Origin: Streptomyces justiciae
GTDB taxonomy: Bacteria; Actinomycetota; Actinomycetes; Streptomycetales; Streptomycetaceae
Assembly: GCF_015163075.1 (NCBI RefSeq)
Contig: NZ_JADDXU010000007.1
Span: forward strand, 62,001-126,000
Direction of reading: 5' to 3'
DNA length: 64,000 nt
In this document: positions 1 to 8,375 of the stretch, piece by piece
How the letters are laid out: the number at the start of each line of letters is the position of its first letter
Numbering within the stretch: position 1 is the stretch's first letter
Translations under genes and position numbers: made by a program
Notes under the pieces: generated by a model
Database searches by the model: none
What the model saw: only the letters and a program-made list of their open reading frames with translations
Told to the model about the DNA's origin: nothing

Positions 1-798
1 ACGGGTGAGTCGCAGGGCTACTACGCCGACTTCGGAAAGGCCCCGTTCGCCGCGCTCGCCAAGACTCTGGCCGGCGGGTACTTCCACGACGGCACGTACT
101 CCAGCTTCCGCGGCCGGCACCACGGGCGCCCGCTGGACCGCAGCCGCGTGGCCGCGCACCGGCTGCTCGGCTACAGCCAGACCCACGACCAGGTCGGCAA
201 CCGCGCCCAGGGCGACCGTCTTTCGGCCTCCCTCTCCCCCGGTCTGCTGGCCTGCGCCGCGACGCTGACGCTCACCGCGCCCTTCACGCCGATGCTGTTC
301 ATGGGCGAGGAGTGGGCGGCGGGGACGCCCTGGCAGTTCTTCACCGACCACACCGACCCGGAGCTCGCGGAGGCCGTACGGCGGGGCAGGCGGCGGGAGT
401 TCGCGGCGCACGGCTGGGCGGAGGAGGACGTGCCCGACCCGCAGGACCCGGCGACGCGGGACCGCTCCTGCCTGGACTGGTCCGAGCCGGAGCGCGAGCC
501 CCACGCGCGCGTGCTCGCCTGGTACCGCCGTCTCATCGCCCTGCGCCACGAACAGGCCGACCTCACCGACCCGGACCTCGCCGACACCAAGGTGGCCCAC
601 GACGAGCAGCGGCGCTGGCTGGCCTTCCGGCGCGGGGACGTACGGGTGGCGGTGAACCTGGCCAAGGAGACCGCCGCGATCCCTCTGGGGCCCCGTCAGG
701 CGCGTGTACTGGCCGCGTGGGAGCCCGTGGCGGCGCCGGGCGCGGACGGGGTGCTGGAGGTGCCCGGGGAGTCGTGCGTGGTGCTGCTCCAGGAGTGA
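1..798 (+). CDS. treZ: Malto-oligosyltrehalose trehalohydrolase (C-terminal part)
   Basis: This is the last 265 residues of a GH13 enzyme; the frame is open to the left edge, so the start lies outside the window. TreZ cleaves maltooligosyl-trehalose, made by TreY, to release trehalose in the cytoplasm. The visible part carries the late GH13 motif THDQVGNRAQGDR, then PMLFMGEEW and the TPWQFFTDH stretch that is typical of TreZ rather than of glycogen branching or debranching enzymes. The usual beta-sandwich tail follows, with FRRGDVRVAVNL. It is convergent with the next gene, 12 bp apart. GlgX-type debranching enzymes are the alternative, but the FTDHTDPELAEAVRRGRR segment fits TreZ better. Confidence 0.9.
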   Translation, partial: TGESQGYYADFGKAPFAALAKTLAGGYFHDGTYSSFRGRHHGRPLDRSRVAAHRLLGYSQTHDQVGNRAQGDRLSASLSPGLLACAATLTLTAPFTPMLFMGEEWAAGTPWQFFTDHTDPELAEAVRRGRRREFAAHGWAEEDVPDPQDPATRDRSCLDWSEPEREPHARVLAWYRRLIALRHEQADLTDPDLADTKVAHDEQRRWLAFRRGDVRVAVNLAKETAAIPLGPRQARVLAAWEPVAAPGADGVLEVPGESCVVLLQE

Positions 799-810
799 CC
801 GGCGACCTGG

Positions 811-1752
811 TCAGGCCTCCTCTTCCCCGCCGTCCTCCCGCAGCTCCGTCACCCGTTCCAGCAGGATCGCCTCCCACGCGTGCCGGAGCTGCACGCGCAG
901 TTCCGGCAGGGGGGTGTCGTCGCGGCCCTGGAGGGCGGCGGCGAGGCGGACGACGGCGTCGCAGCGGGCGAGCCACAGGCCGCGCAGGCAGGGGCGGGCG
1001 CCGTAGCCGGCGAGGGTGGCGGCGCGGACCGCGGCGGGCGAGCCGACGGCGAGGGCGAGGCAGGCGATGTCCTCCGCGGGGTCGCCGAGGACCGCGTCCG
1101 CCCAGCCGAGCACGCCGCGCACCCGTCCGTCGGCGCTGACGACAAGGTGGTCGCCGGTGAGTCCGTGGTGGACGAGGACGGCGGTGCCGGGCTGCGCGGC
1201 GAGCTGCACGGCGGCCGGCTGGGACAGCTGGTGGAGCCGCGCGGGGTCGAACTCGTCGGCCTTGGCGAGGAGTTCGGCGGCACGTTCGGCGGCGCGGCGC
1301 AGTGCCTCCAGGGAGCGCGGGGCGGTGCGCGGCACGCCGAGGGTCTCGGCCTGCCGGGCGGGCACCTCGCGCAGCCCGGTGAGCAGCGCGGCCAGGTCGG
1401 CCTCGCCGACGGCGGACACGTCGTGCTCCCGGGCCGAGCCGCCGGGCAGTTTGCTGTCGAGGGTGTACGTCAGACCCGGCGCCCACTCGCCGTGGGCGAC
1501 GCTGGTCGGGACGGCTACGGGGACGTGCGCGCGGACGAGGTCGCGCAGGCGCAGTTCGCGGCGCCGGCGCACGGCGGCCTCGCGGTCGGGGGCCAGGCGC
1601 AGCACATGGCGGCTGCCGACCCACCAGACCGCGGGCTCGGCGCTCTCGGCGACCGGCCGGACCTCGGGCCCGGCCGTGTCGGAGGCGTCCTTGAGGAGGG
1701 AACGGACCAGCCTGCGGACGGTGTCCGCGGTGGGTGTCGGTGCCTGGGTCAT
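811..1752 (-). CDS. Aminoglycoside-phosphotransferase-fold protein, probably inactive
   Basis: This 313-aa protein has the overall shape of the APH/choline-kinase family: a GxxHVLRLAPDR strand, the loop VLVHHGLTGDHLVV, then GVLGWADAVLGDPAEDIA. In active members the first loop reads H-G-D and the second I/L-D-W, supplying the catalytic and metal-binding aspartates. Here they read H-H-G and L-G-W, so both aspartates are absent. That is visible directly in the codons (CAC CAC GGA; CTC GGC TGG). The rest is well kept and there is no frameshift. Catalysis is therefore doubtful, and a binding or regulatory role is possible. It lies tail to tail with treZ. The physiological substrate, if any, is unknown. 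Confidence 0.75.
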   Translation of the reverse strand: MTQAPTPTADTVRRLVRSLLKDASDTAGPEVRPVAESAEPAVWWVGSRHVLRLAPDREAAVRRRRELRLRDLVRAHVPVAVPTSVAHGEWAPGLTYTLDSKLPGGSAREHDVSAVGEADLAALLTGLREVPARQAETLGVPRTAPRSLEALRRAAERAAELLAKADEFDPARLHQLSQPAAVQLAAQPGTAVLVHHGLTGDHLVVSADGRVRGVLGWADAVLGDPAEDIACLALAVGSPAAVRAATLAGYGARPCLRGLWLARCDAVVRLAAALQGRDDTPLPELRVQLRHAWEAILLERVTELREDGGEEEA

Positions 1753-1795
1753 GGTCGCGCCGCTGTCACTCGGGGTCGGGGCTCCTGAAGGCTGC

Positions 1796-2923
1796 TCAGT
1801 CCACTATGACCATCTCGCGGCTGGTGTCGTTGAGACGGCGGCCGCCGTCCTCGGTGACCGTGACGATGTCCTCGATGCGGACGCCGAAGCGGCCGGGCAG
1901 GTAGACACCGGGCTCCACGGAGAAGCACATGCCGGGGACGAGGGGCTGCTCCTCGCCCTCGATCATGTACGGCGGTTCGTGGGTGGTGACGCCGATGCCG
2001 TGGCCGGTGCGGTGGATGAAGTACTCGCCGTAGCCGGCGTCGGCGATGACCTTGCGGGCGGCACGGTCGACCTCCTGGCAGGCGACGCCGGGGCGTACGG
2101 CCCGGAAGCCGGCCTCCTGGGCCTCGCGGACGAGGTCGTGCACCCGGCGTTCCTCGTCGGTGGGTTCGCCGACGTGGACGGTGCGGGAGGTGTCGGAGCC
2201 GTAGCCGTCCTTCAGGCCGCCGAAGTCGAGGACGACCATGTCGCCCTGTTCGATGACGCGGTCGCCGACCTCGTGGTGCGGGTTGGCCCCGTTGGGGCCC
2301 GAGGCGACGATGGTGAAGTCGACCTGGGAGTGCCCGAACCGGCGCAGCAGGTCGGCGAGGTCGGCGCCGACCTCGGACTCGCGGCGGCCACCGAAGGGAA
2401 CCTTCCGGATCTCCTCGAACGTTGCGTCAGCAGCCGCGCCCGCGGCTGCCAGGAGCTCCAGTTCGGCCGCGTCCTTGACGGCCCGGAGCATCGGCAGGGC
2501 GTCGGTGAGGGCGGCGTACGAGGTGTTCGGCAGCGTCTTCTGCAGGCCCAGCAGGTGCATCGCCCAGGCGTTGTCGCTGATGCCGAACCGGCCGCCGGAG
2601 TCCAGGAGGGCGGCGGTGGCGGCGTAGGGGTCCTTGCCGTCGGTCCAGTCGCGCAGGGTCAGCGCGGGGGCGCCCGCCGCGTGGGCGGCATCGGGGGCCT
2701 CGAGGGTGGGGACGACGAGGACGGGGTCCTGGCCGGGGGCGAGGACCAGCAGGGTGAGCCGTTCGGTGATCGCGGTGGGGGTGTAGCCGGTGAGCCAGAC
2801 CAGGTCGGGGCCGGGGGCCACGAGCAGTCCGGCGAGTCCGGCGTCGGCGGCCGCCCGGGCGGCGCGCTCCATGCGGGCCCGGTAGTCGTCGGCGGTGAAG
2901 GGCGCGGTCTTGCTGCCGGTCAT
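1796..2923 (-). CDS. M24 family metallopeptidase (Xaa-Pro aminopeptidase type)
   Basis: A 375-aa cytoplasmic creatinase/prolidase-fold protein. The pita-bread domain is in the second half, with the metal ligands in the usual order: D in VVLDFGGL, D in GYGSDTSRT, H in RTGHGIG, E in SVEPGVY and E in GVRIEDIV. The N-terminal part is the family's non-catalytic domain. Such enzymes remove N-terminal residues before proline, though some act on other amide substrates. I chose the ATG at 2923 because GGGAGG lies six bases before it; a longer frame reaching 2971 has no comparable site. A short gap separates it from the phosphotransferase-like gene downstream on the same strand. Confidence 0.85.
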   Translation of the reverse strand: MTGSKTAPFTADDYRARMERAARAAADAGLAGLLVAPGPDLVWLTGYTPTAITERLTLLVLAPGQDPVLVVPTLEAPDAAHAAGAPALTLRDWTDGKDPYAATAALLDSGGRFGISDNAWAMHLLGLQKTLPNTSYAALTDALPMLRAVKDAAELELLAAAGAAADATFEEIRKVPFGGRRESEVGADLADLLRRFGHSQVDFTIVASGPNGANPHHEVGDRVIEQGDMVVLDFGGLKDGYGSDTSRTVHVGEPTDEERRVHDLVREAQEAGFRAVRPGVACQEVDRAARKVIADAGYGEYFIHRTGHGIGVTTHEPPYMIEGEEQPLVPGMCFSVEPGVYLPGRFGVRIEDIVTVTEDGGRRLNDTSREMVIVD

Positions 2924-3035
2924 CCGGGCCTCCCTGGGCGGACAGTGGGACAACGGGGCTACGGGCAGCATCCTGCCCGGTCGACGGGGGCAGCGCGAGC
3001 CGGTTCACGGTCCCCGCCGGGGCCGTATCGCGCAT

Positions 3036-3120
3036 GGCGTCAGCTCTCCGGACGCCGAGCAGGAGCAGGACGCCGCCGGAGACCTGCTCCAGACGCCTCC
3101 TCGGCCCCCTTGCACCGGCT
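3036..3120 (-). pseudogene. Possible remnant of a LysE/RhtB-type exporter C-terminus
   Basis: Read on the minus strand, this stretch encodes a segment around LEQVSGGVLLLLGVR, which resembles the last membrane helix of LysE/RhtB amino-acid exporters (pattern ..SGxxLxxLGxRLA). No start, no upstream body of the protein and no stop at the expected place are present, and the frame runs on into the upstream region of the M24 peptidase gene. I read it as a deletion scar. The match is short and made by eye, so it may be chance. Confidence 0.3.
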
Positions 3121-3133
3121 TAACGGATATGGA

Positions 3134-3165
3134 TTGCCCATGCATTAGATCTAATGCTTAGATCT
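3134..3165 (+). promoter_or_regulatory. Candidate promoter with palindromic operator in the spacer
   Basis: TTGCCC at 3134-3139 and TTAGAT at 3158-3163 are spaced 18 bp apart and precede the metallophosphoesterase start by about 40 bp. The spacer holds the perfect 16-bp palindrome GCATTAGATCTAATGC at 3142-3157, and TTAGATCT occurs again at 3158-3165. A palindrome between -35 and -10 is the classic place for a dimeric repressor. The regulator is not identifiable from this window. Confidence 0.5.
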
Positions 3166-3204
3166 CCCCAGACCATTAACTTCCATCAGGGGAGGTATAC
3201 GACC

Positions 3205-3948
3205 GTGCTCGTGCTCGCGCACATCAGTGATCTGCATCTGGACGGAAGCGAACGGGCCACCACGCGCGCGAGGCGCGTCCGCGACCACCTGTGGGGGCTG
3301 CCCGGGGCGGTGGACGCGCTGCTGGTGACGGGAGACATCGCGGACCACGGCGCGGAGGCGGAGTACGAGGAGGCCGCGCGCCTGCTGAGCGACGCGCCGT
3401 TCCCCGTGCTGACCTGCCCGGGCAACCACGACAGCCGCGCCCCGTACCGCAAGGCGCTGCTCGGAGCACCCGCGTCCGACGGGCCGGTCAACAGTGTGCG
3501 GGTCTTCGACGACGCGGCGGTGCTGATGTGCGACTCCAGCATCCCGGGTGCCGACGAAGGGGCCCTGGACGACGAGACGTACGACTGGATCGAGGCCACG
3601 CTGGACGAACTCGGCGGCGAGCGGCGTGCGTTGCTCGCCTTCCATCACCCGCCGGTGGCGCTGCACCACCCGCTGCCGGACCGCTACCAGTTGGCACGAC
3701 CGGACCGGCTGGCCGCGCTGCTCGGCCGCCGCCCCGAGATCGCGGGCCTGATCACCGGGCACGCCCACACCCCGGCGGCGAGCGTCTTCGCCGGGCGGCC
3801 GCTGATGGTCGGGCCGGGGGTGACGTGGACGCTGCGGCTGCCCTGGGAGGGCGACCAGGTGGCGGACCGGGAGGCCCCCGTCGGACTGGCCTTCCACATC
3901 CTGGACGACGCCGGACGGCTCACCAGCCACTTCCGCGTGGTCACGTGA
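3205..3948 (+). CDS. Metallophosphoesterase (CpdA-like phosphodiesterase)
   Basis: A 247-aa calcineurin-like phosphoesterase. The five family blocks are all visible: HISDLHLDG, VTGDIADHGAEAEY, CPGNHDSR, AFHHPPVALHHP and ITGHAHTPAAS. The order and length fit the class III cyclic nucleotide phosphodiesterase (CpdA/Rv0805) group, although many relatives hydrolyse other phosphodiesters. No signal peptide is present. I start at GTG 3205, which follows GGGGAGG nine bases upstream; an ATG at 3154 would extend into the palindromic promoter region and has no ribosome binding site. The stop overlaps the convergent PDZ-protein gene by eight bases through a CACGTG sequence. Confidence 0.85.
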   Translation: MLVLAHISDLHLDGSERATTRARRVRDHLWGLPGAVDALLVTGDIADHGAEAEYEEAARLLSDAPFPVLTCPGNHDSRAPYRKALLGAPASDGPVNSVRVFDDAAVLMCDSSIPGADEGALDDETYDWIEATLDELGGERRALLAFHHPPVALHHPLPDRYQLARPDRLAALLGRRPEIAGLITGHAHTPAASVFAGRPLMVGPGVTWTLRLPWEGDQVADREAPVGLAFHILDDAGRLTSHFRVVT

Positions 3949-4519
3949 CGATGCCCGGGACGGCGGTCAACTGCTGGTAGCCACCGCTCTGGTGACGGAC
4001 CGTCAACGTGACCTCCTTGCCGGGGCGCACGGCGGCGACGGCGCGCGCGAGGTCGGCCGCCGAGTCGACGCGCTTCTTGCCGACCTGGAGGAGTACGTCA
4101 CCCAGCACCAGGCCCGCCGCATAGCCGGGTCCTGGCACATGGACGCCGACGAGCAGGGCCCCCGCCTTCTCGGCGTCCACCGCCTCCACACCGAGCGTCG
4201 CGGCGATGCGGGTCGAGGGGGACGGAGTGGGCGACGGGGGCGGCGAGGGGGCCGGGGCGGCCGGGCTCGGTGCGGCTGACCCAACCAACTCCCGTTGCAT
4301 CTCGGCGAGTTTGCTCATGCCGATCACCGTGGCGCCGACGGTGCCGAGGCCGACGCCGGTGAGTACCAGGACCGTCCCGACGAACAATGCGAACACCACG
4401 GTCCGCAGCCGTCGGCCCCGCCTGCGGGCGGCGTGCGGGCGCCGGGCGGGGCCGGGCCTGGTGCCGCCGCCGGGCTCCTGGCCGGGCATCGGCTTGGGGC
4501 GCAACGCGGTCTGTTCCAT
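3941..4519 (-). CDS. Single-pass membrane protein with C-terminal PDZ domain
   Basis: A 192-aa protein. Residues 1-45 are a basic, Pro/Gly-rich cytoplasmic tail, followed by one membrane helix around VVFALFVGTVLVLTGVGLG. A Pro/Ser-rich extracellular linker (about 95-115) leads to a PDZ domain to the end, with a GxGYAAGLVLGDVLLQVGKK carboxylate-binding-loop region. PDZ domains of this type bind protein C-termini and are often fused to HtrA proteases; here no protease domain is present, so it is more likely an adaptor or sensor. The start at ATG 4519 is supported by GGAGG seven bases upstream. It is followed by 166 bp before the next gene on the same strand. Confidence 0.75.
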   Translation of the reverse strand: MEQTALRPKPMPGQEPGGGTRPGPARRPHAARRRGRRLRTVVFALFVGTVLVLTGVGLGTVGATVIGMSKLAEMQRELVGSAAPSPAAPAPSPPPSPTPSPSTRIAATLGVEAVDAEKAGALLVGVHVPGPGYAAGLVLGDVLLQVGKKRVDSAADLARAVAAVRPGKEVTLTVRHQSGGYQQLTAVPGIVT

Positions 4520-4685
4520 GGCTTGCCTCCGGCGGACGCGGGTCGCCTCCGGCGGATACGGGGCGGTCCCGGCTGGTGCTCTACCCGTCACGCCGACGCC
4601 CGACGAGCCACGAACGAGTGAGACTGACCAGCGGTCAACGGAGGGAAGCCATAGGCATCGTGGCCTTTCGCGGTACGGGCTCCGC

Positions 4686-5546
4686 TCACCCCGTCAGCAC
4701 GTCCGCCAGCCGCGCCGCCGCTCCCCGCGGCGCCCCCGTGTGCACCAGTTCCGTCCGGTGCACGACCCGGGGTTCGGTGACCGGCACGGCGGCCGTGCCC
4801 GGTACCCCCGTGGCCATCGAGCGGGGCAGCAGCGTCAGGCCCCGGCCCGCCGCCGCCAAGGAGGTGAGGGTGTGGAGGTCGGTGCCGTCGTAGTGGAGGG
4901 CGGTACGGAAGCCGCGGCCACCGTTCGCCGCGCGGAGATGGGCGAGCGGCAGACCGGCGTCGGGGGCGTCCAGCCAGCGGGCGTCGGCCAGGTCGCCGAG
5001 ACGCAGTCCGGGGCGCCGGGTCAGTGGGTGGCCGGCCGGCAGGAGGACGCACACGGGTTCCTCGCCCGCGCCTCGCGTGGTCAGCGGCGCGACGTCGGGC
5101 AGCCTGAGCGGGTCGCTGGGGGCGGCCAGACCGTCGACCAGGCCCAGGTCGGCGGTGCCGGTCGCGACGGCCGCGGGGATCGCGTCGCGGGCCAGCACCC
5201 GCAGGGTCACCCCGGCCGCCGGGAGCGCGGCGAGGACGCGGGCGGCGAGCGCGGTGGGGGTGGCGGCGAGGGTCAGTCCGTGTTCGGGCGCGGACGCCAT
5301 CCGGACGACGTCCGCGCGGGCCGCGTCCAGACGCAGCAGGAGCGGGCCCGCGTGTTCGAGGAGCCGCTCGCCGGCCGCGGTGGGCGCGACCGGGCGGCGG
5401 GTCAGCAGGGGTGCGCCCAGGTCCAGTTCGAGGGCCTGGATGTGCTGGGAGACCGCCGACTGGGTGTAGCCCAGCTCCCGCGCGGCCTCGGAGAAGGAGG
5501 CGAGCCGGGCGACGGTGACGTAGGTGCGCAGGAGGTGCGGGTCCAT
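4686..5546 (-). CDS. LysR family transcriptional regulator
   Basis: A 286-aa LysR regulator. The N-terminal helix-turn-helix is clear (LLRTYVTVARLASFSEAARE, then YTQSAVSQHIQALE), followed by a substrate-binding co-inducer domain from about residue 90. It is divergent from the amidotransferase-like gene, with 86 bp between starts; this is the usual LysR arrangement, in which the regulator controls both itself and the neighbour. The co-inducer cannot be read from the sequence. The start at 5546 aligns with the expected family N-terminus, MDPHLLRTYV. Confidence 0.9.
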   Translation of the reverse strand: MDPHLLRTYVTVARLASFSEAARELGYTQSAVSQHIQALELDLGAPLLTRRPVAPTAAGERLLEHAGPLLLRLDAARADVVRMASAPEHGLTLAATPTALAARVLAALPAAGVTLRVLARDAIPAAVATGTADLGLVDGLAAPSDPLRLPDVAPLTTRGAGEEPVCVLLPAGHPLTRRPGLRLGDLADARWLDAPDAGLPLAHLRAANGGRGFRTALHYDGTDLHTLTSLAAAGRGLTLLPRSMATGVPGTAAVPVTEPRVVHRTELVHTGAPRGAAARLADVLTG

Positions 5547-5632
5547 GCCGACAGACTCTCATCAGCATCGCTTATCGAGCATGCAGAAATCATCGTTGGA
5601 CGCGATCCGGCGCCCCCGCCCAGGATGAGGGC

Positions 5633-6358
5633 ATGACCTCAGCAGCCCGCATCGCCCTCGTCGGCGACCGCTCCCCCAGCGTCGTCTCCCACACCCGCAT
5701 CCCCCGCCTTCTCGACGCCCTCGCCGATCGCGACCGGCTCGTGCTCGACGCCTACTGGATCCCGTCCGAGGACGCCGCGGCGGAGGGTGCCGTCAGCGGC
5801 TTCGACGCGGTGTGGGTGCTGCCGGGCAGCCCGTACCGCAGCGAGGAGGGAGTGCTCGCGGCGATCCGCACCGCGCGCGTGGAGGGCATCCCGTTTCTCG
5901 GCACCTGTGCCGGGCTCCAGCACGCGCTGCTGGAGTACGCCCGCAATGTGTGCGGCCTCGCGCGCGTGGCGCACGCCGAGACCGACCCCGACGCCGAGGA
6001 CTTCCTCATCGAGCCGCTGGCCTGTTCACTCGTCGGCCACGAGGGCGTGGTCGTCGTCGAGCCCGGCTCGCTCGCCCAGTCGGTCATCGGCTCGGAACGC
6101 ACCGTCGAGCGCTACTTCTGCGCCTACGGCCCGTCCCGCCACCTCGACACCCTGCGCGCGCACGGCATGCGCTTCTCCGGGTACGACGAGGACGGCCACG
6201 TCCGGATCGCCGAACTGCCGGGCCACCCGTTCTTCCTGGCGTCCCTCTTCCAGCCGGAGCTGTCCGGTGACGGCTCGCGCCCGCACCCGATGGTCCGGGC
6301 GCTGGCGCGAGCCGCCGTGGCCCACGCGGCCCTGAGGGAGGCTCAGCCCGCGGTGTGA
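5633..6358 (+). CDS. CTP-synthase C-terminal-region-like class I amidotransferase fold
   Basis: A 241-aa stand-alone class I glutamine amidotransferase fold. The nucleophile elbow FLGTCAGLQHALLEY puts Cys at about residue 92. The position of the catalytic His-x-Glu of CTP synthase reads F-Q-P-E (Gln 207, Glu 209), so the histidine of the triad is replaced by glutamine. This fits the group annotated as CTP-synthase C-terminal-region-related proteins, whose reaction is not established. No synthase domain is attached. It is probably controlled by the divergent LysR gene. Its 3' end overlaps the convergent multicopper oxidase gene by 16 bp. Confidence 0.75.
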   Translation: MTSAARIALVGDRSPSVVSHTRIPRLLDALADRDRLVLDAYWIPSEDAAAEGAVSGFDAVWVLPGSPYRSEEGVLAAIRTARVEGIPFLGTCAGLQHALLEYARNVCGLARVAHAETDPDAEDFLIEPLACSLVGHEGVVVVEPGSLAQSVIGSERTVERYFCAYGPSRHLDTLRAHGMRFSGYDEDGHVRIAELPGHPFFLASLFQPELSGDGSRPHPMVRALARAAVAHAALREAQPAV

Positions 6359-8211
6359 CCGCCGTGGTGGCCGGCGCCGTGGTCGAACTTCAGCGCCTCG
6401 GCGGGCAGCACGACGAAGGGCCGCATCATGCCCATGTCCTCGTGCTCCAGGAAGTGGCAGTGGTACATGAAGCGGCCGTACGCCCCGTCGAACTTGCCCA
6501 TGATGCGCAGCATCTGACCGCCGGGCACGCGGTAGACGTCCTTGTGGCCGCGCTCGTTGGGTGCGAGCGGGATGGTCGCGTCCGGGTTGAACGTGATCGG
6601 TGTGCGGGTGCCGCCGACCGTCTGGTCGAAGCCGGTCACGATGTACGGATCGCGTCCGAGCGCCTGGAAGTCGGCCAGGTGGATGTGCATCGGGTGGGTG
6701 ATCGGGGCGAGGTTGAGGAAGCTCCACTGTTCGTGGCTGCCCTCGGCGATCGTGAAGCCCAGGCCGTCGTTGAAGGTCCGTGCCGTGCGCCGGTACGTCC
6801 TGGTGGTGCCGTCCGCCCCGGTGACCTGGATGATCCCCTCGGCCGGGAACACGATGCCGCTCGGGTCCTCGACCTCGGTCATCTCCCAGATCTCGGGGTG
6901 CCCGCCGCCGCCCTTGGTGCCGGGCGGGGTGAGCACGATCAGCCGGTGGCCGTGCGCCACGTCGTGGGTGAGGCGGCGGAAGGAGCCGGAGAGCACGTCG
7001 GGCAGTTCGAAGGTGTCCGTCTCGCAGCCCTCGCGGACCCGGAACTCCATGACCGCCGGATAGCGCACCCCGCCCACCGGGTCGGGCACACCGGCGGGCT
7101 GCCCCAGGCCCTTGTTGACCAGCCGGAGCCTGCGGCCCGCGAGGCCGCGGAAGTCGACCAGCAGGTCGAAGCGTTCGGCCGGGGCGGCGGTCAGGGTGGG
7201 CAGGGCGTCGTCGAAGTCGATCGGCACCGGGCGCGGCAGCAGCCCGCCGTCGCTGCCGATCTGGTGCACGATGCCCGGCACCGGTCGGTCGTCCTCGTCC
7301 AGCAGGACAAGGTCGTAGATCCGCGCGTTGGACGCGTTCACCAGGCGGAAGCGGTACCAGCCGTCGTCCACGTCGGCGTACGGCCAGATGCGGCCGTTGA
7401 CCGTGGTGTACGGGCCCGCGAAGGGCAGCGTCACCGGCTTGCCCGTCTCCGGGTTGGCCGGGTCGACCACGATGGTCTTGTGCAGCAGCCGTCCGTTGAG
7501 CCGGCCGTCCTCGTCGGTGTCGAGGTTGCGGTCGGCCAGCAGCAGCGGGATCTCCCGCGCCCCGGCGGGGAGACGGAGGGCGTCCTCCTCGTCGTCCCGG
7601 ACGAGGTAGGTGCCGTACAGGCCCGCCATCACGTTCCACCGGGTGATGTTCATGGCGTGGTCGTGGTACCACCACTGGACCGCCTGGTGGTCGTTCGGGT
7701 ACTCGGAGAGCTGGGCGTCGCCGAAGCCCACCGCGTTGTCCGCCCAGCCGTCGTTGCCGCCGCCGGTCTGTGCTCCGTGCAGATGTGTCACCGACCAGGC
7801 GGGCAGGGCGGCCACGTCCTCGCTGGGCTTGACGCCGTCGCGGCCTGGCTCGGTGGTGGCGGGCGCGGTGCCCGGCGGGCGGACCGGCACCTCCACGGCG
7901 GTGACCGGGTACTCGCTGCCCTTCGGGACGCGGTTGGTCCAGGCGATACGCACCCGCTGCCCGCGCCGCACCTCGATGGTGGGACCGGGCACCAGGCCCT
8001 CGTACCCCCACATCAGGGTCGGCGGCAGTTGCGGGTGCAGCCGGACCCAGGTCGGGCGCAGGGCGATCTCCGTCTCGCGCAGGACGTCGCCCGAGTCGGG
8101 CCGCAGGACCGGCGGGACGGGTAACGGCGCCACGTACGGCACCAGTTCACCCGCGACCGGCGCCTCCTCCTTCGGGTCGCTGTCGGTGATCCTCTCGATG
8201 ATCTCGGTCAA
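6343..8211 (-). CDS. Multicopper oxidase, phenoxazinone synthase/CotA-like
   Basis: A 622-aa three-cupredoxin oxidase. All four copper motifs are visible: HLHG, WWYHDHAMN, HPMHIHLADF and HCHFLEHEDMGMM. The last gives both the trinuclear-site histidines and the type 1 copper ligands including Met. Length and the PGPTIEV and DNAVGFGDAQLSEY segments fit phenoxazinone synthase (PhsA) and CotA-type laccases. No signal peptide is present, so it is likely cytoplasmic, as PhsA is. Such enzymes oxidise aminophenols or bilirubin with O2 as acceptor. Leu 30 is encoded by TTA (8122-8124), a rare codon that normally ties translation to the bldA tRNA and hence to development. Confidence 0.85.
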   Translation of the reverse strand: MTEIIERITDSDPKEEAPVAGELVPYVAPLPVPPVLRPDSGDVLRETEIALRPTWVRLHPQLPPTLMWGYEGLVPGPTIEVRRGQRVRIAWTNRVPKGSEYPVTAVEVPVRPPGTAPATTEPGRDGVKPSEDVAALPAWSVTHLHGAQTGGGNDGWADNAVGFGDAQLSEYPNDHQAVQWWYHDHAMNITRWNVMAGLYGTYLVRDDEEDALRLPAGAREIPLLLADRNLDTDEDGRLNGRLLHKTIVVDPANPETGKPVTLPFAGPYTTVNGRIWPYADVDDGWYRFRLVNASNARIYDLVLLDEDDRPVPGIVHQIGSDGGLLPRPVPIDFDDALPTLTAAPAERFDLLVDFRGLAGRRLRLVNKGLGQPAGVPDPVGGVRYPAVMEFRVREGCETDTFELPDVLSGSFRRLTHDVAHGHRLIVLTPPGTKGGGGHPEIWEMTEVEDPSGIVFPAEGIIQVTGADGTTRTYRRTARTFNDGLGFTIAEGSHEQWSFLNLAPITHPMHIHLADFQALGRDPYIVTGFDQTVGGTRTPITFNPDATIPLAPNERGHKDVYRVPGGQMLRIMGKFDGAYGRFMYHCHFLEHEDMGMMRPFVVLPAEALKFDHGAGHHGGHTAG

Positions 8212-8375
8212 GGTCGAACACCCCCGTGTGCTCTGTCGTCTGTTCCCCTTGCCCAGAGGACCCCGGACGCCTTGCCGGAGGTTGCCTGAATGTCCCGTTC
8301 CGCACGCAAAGGTTCCGAAACCGCGAACGGAATCGCCAAGTCCCGTTGTCGGTGGCGGCTGTTACGTTCTGTCGC

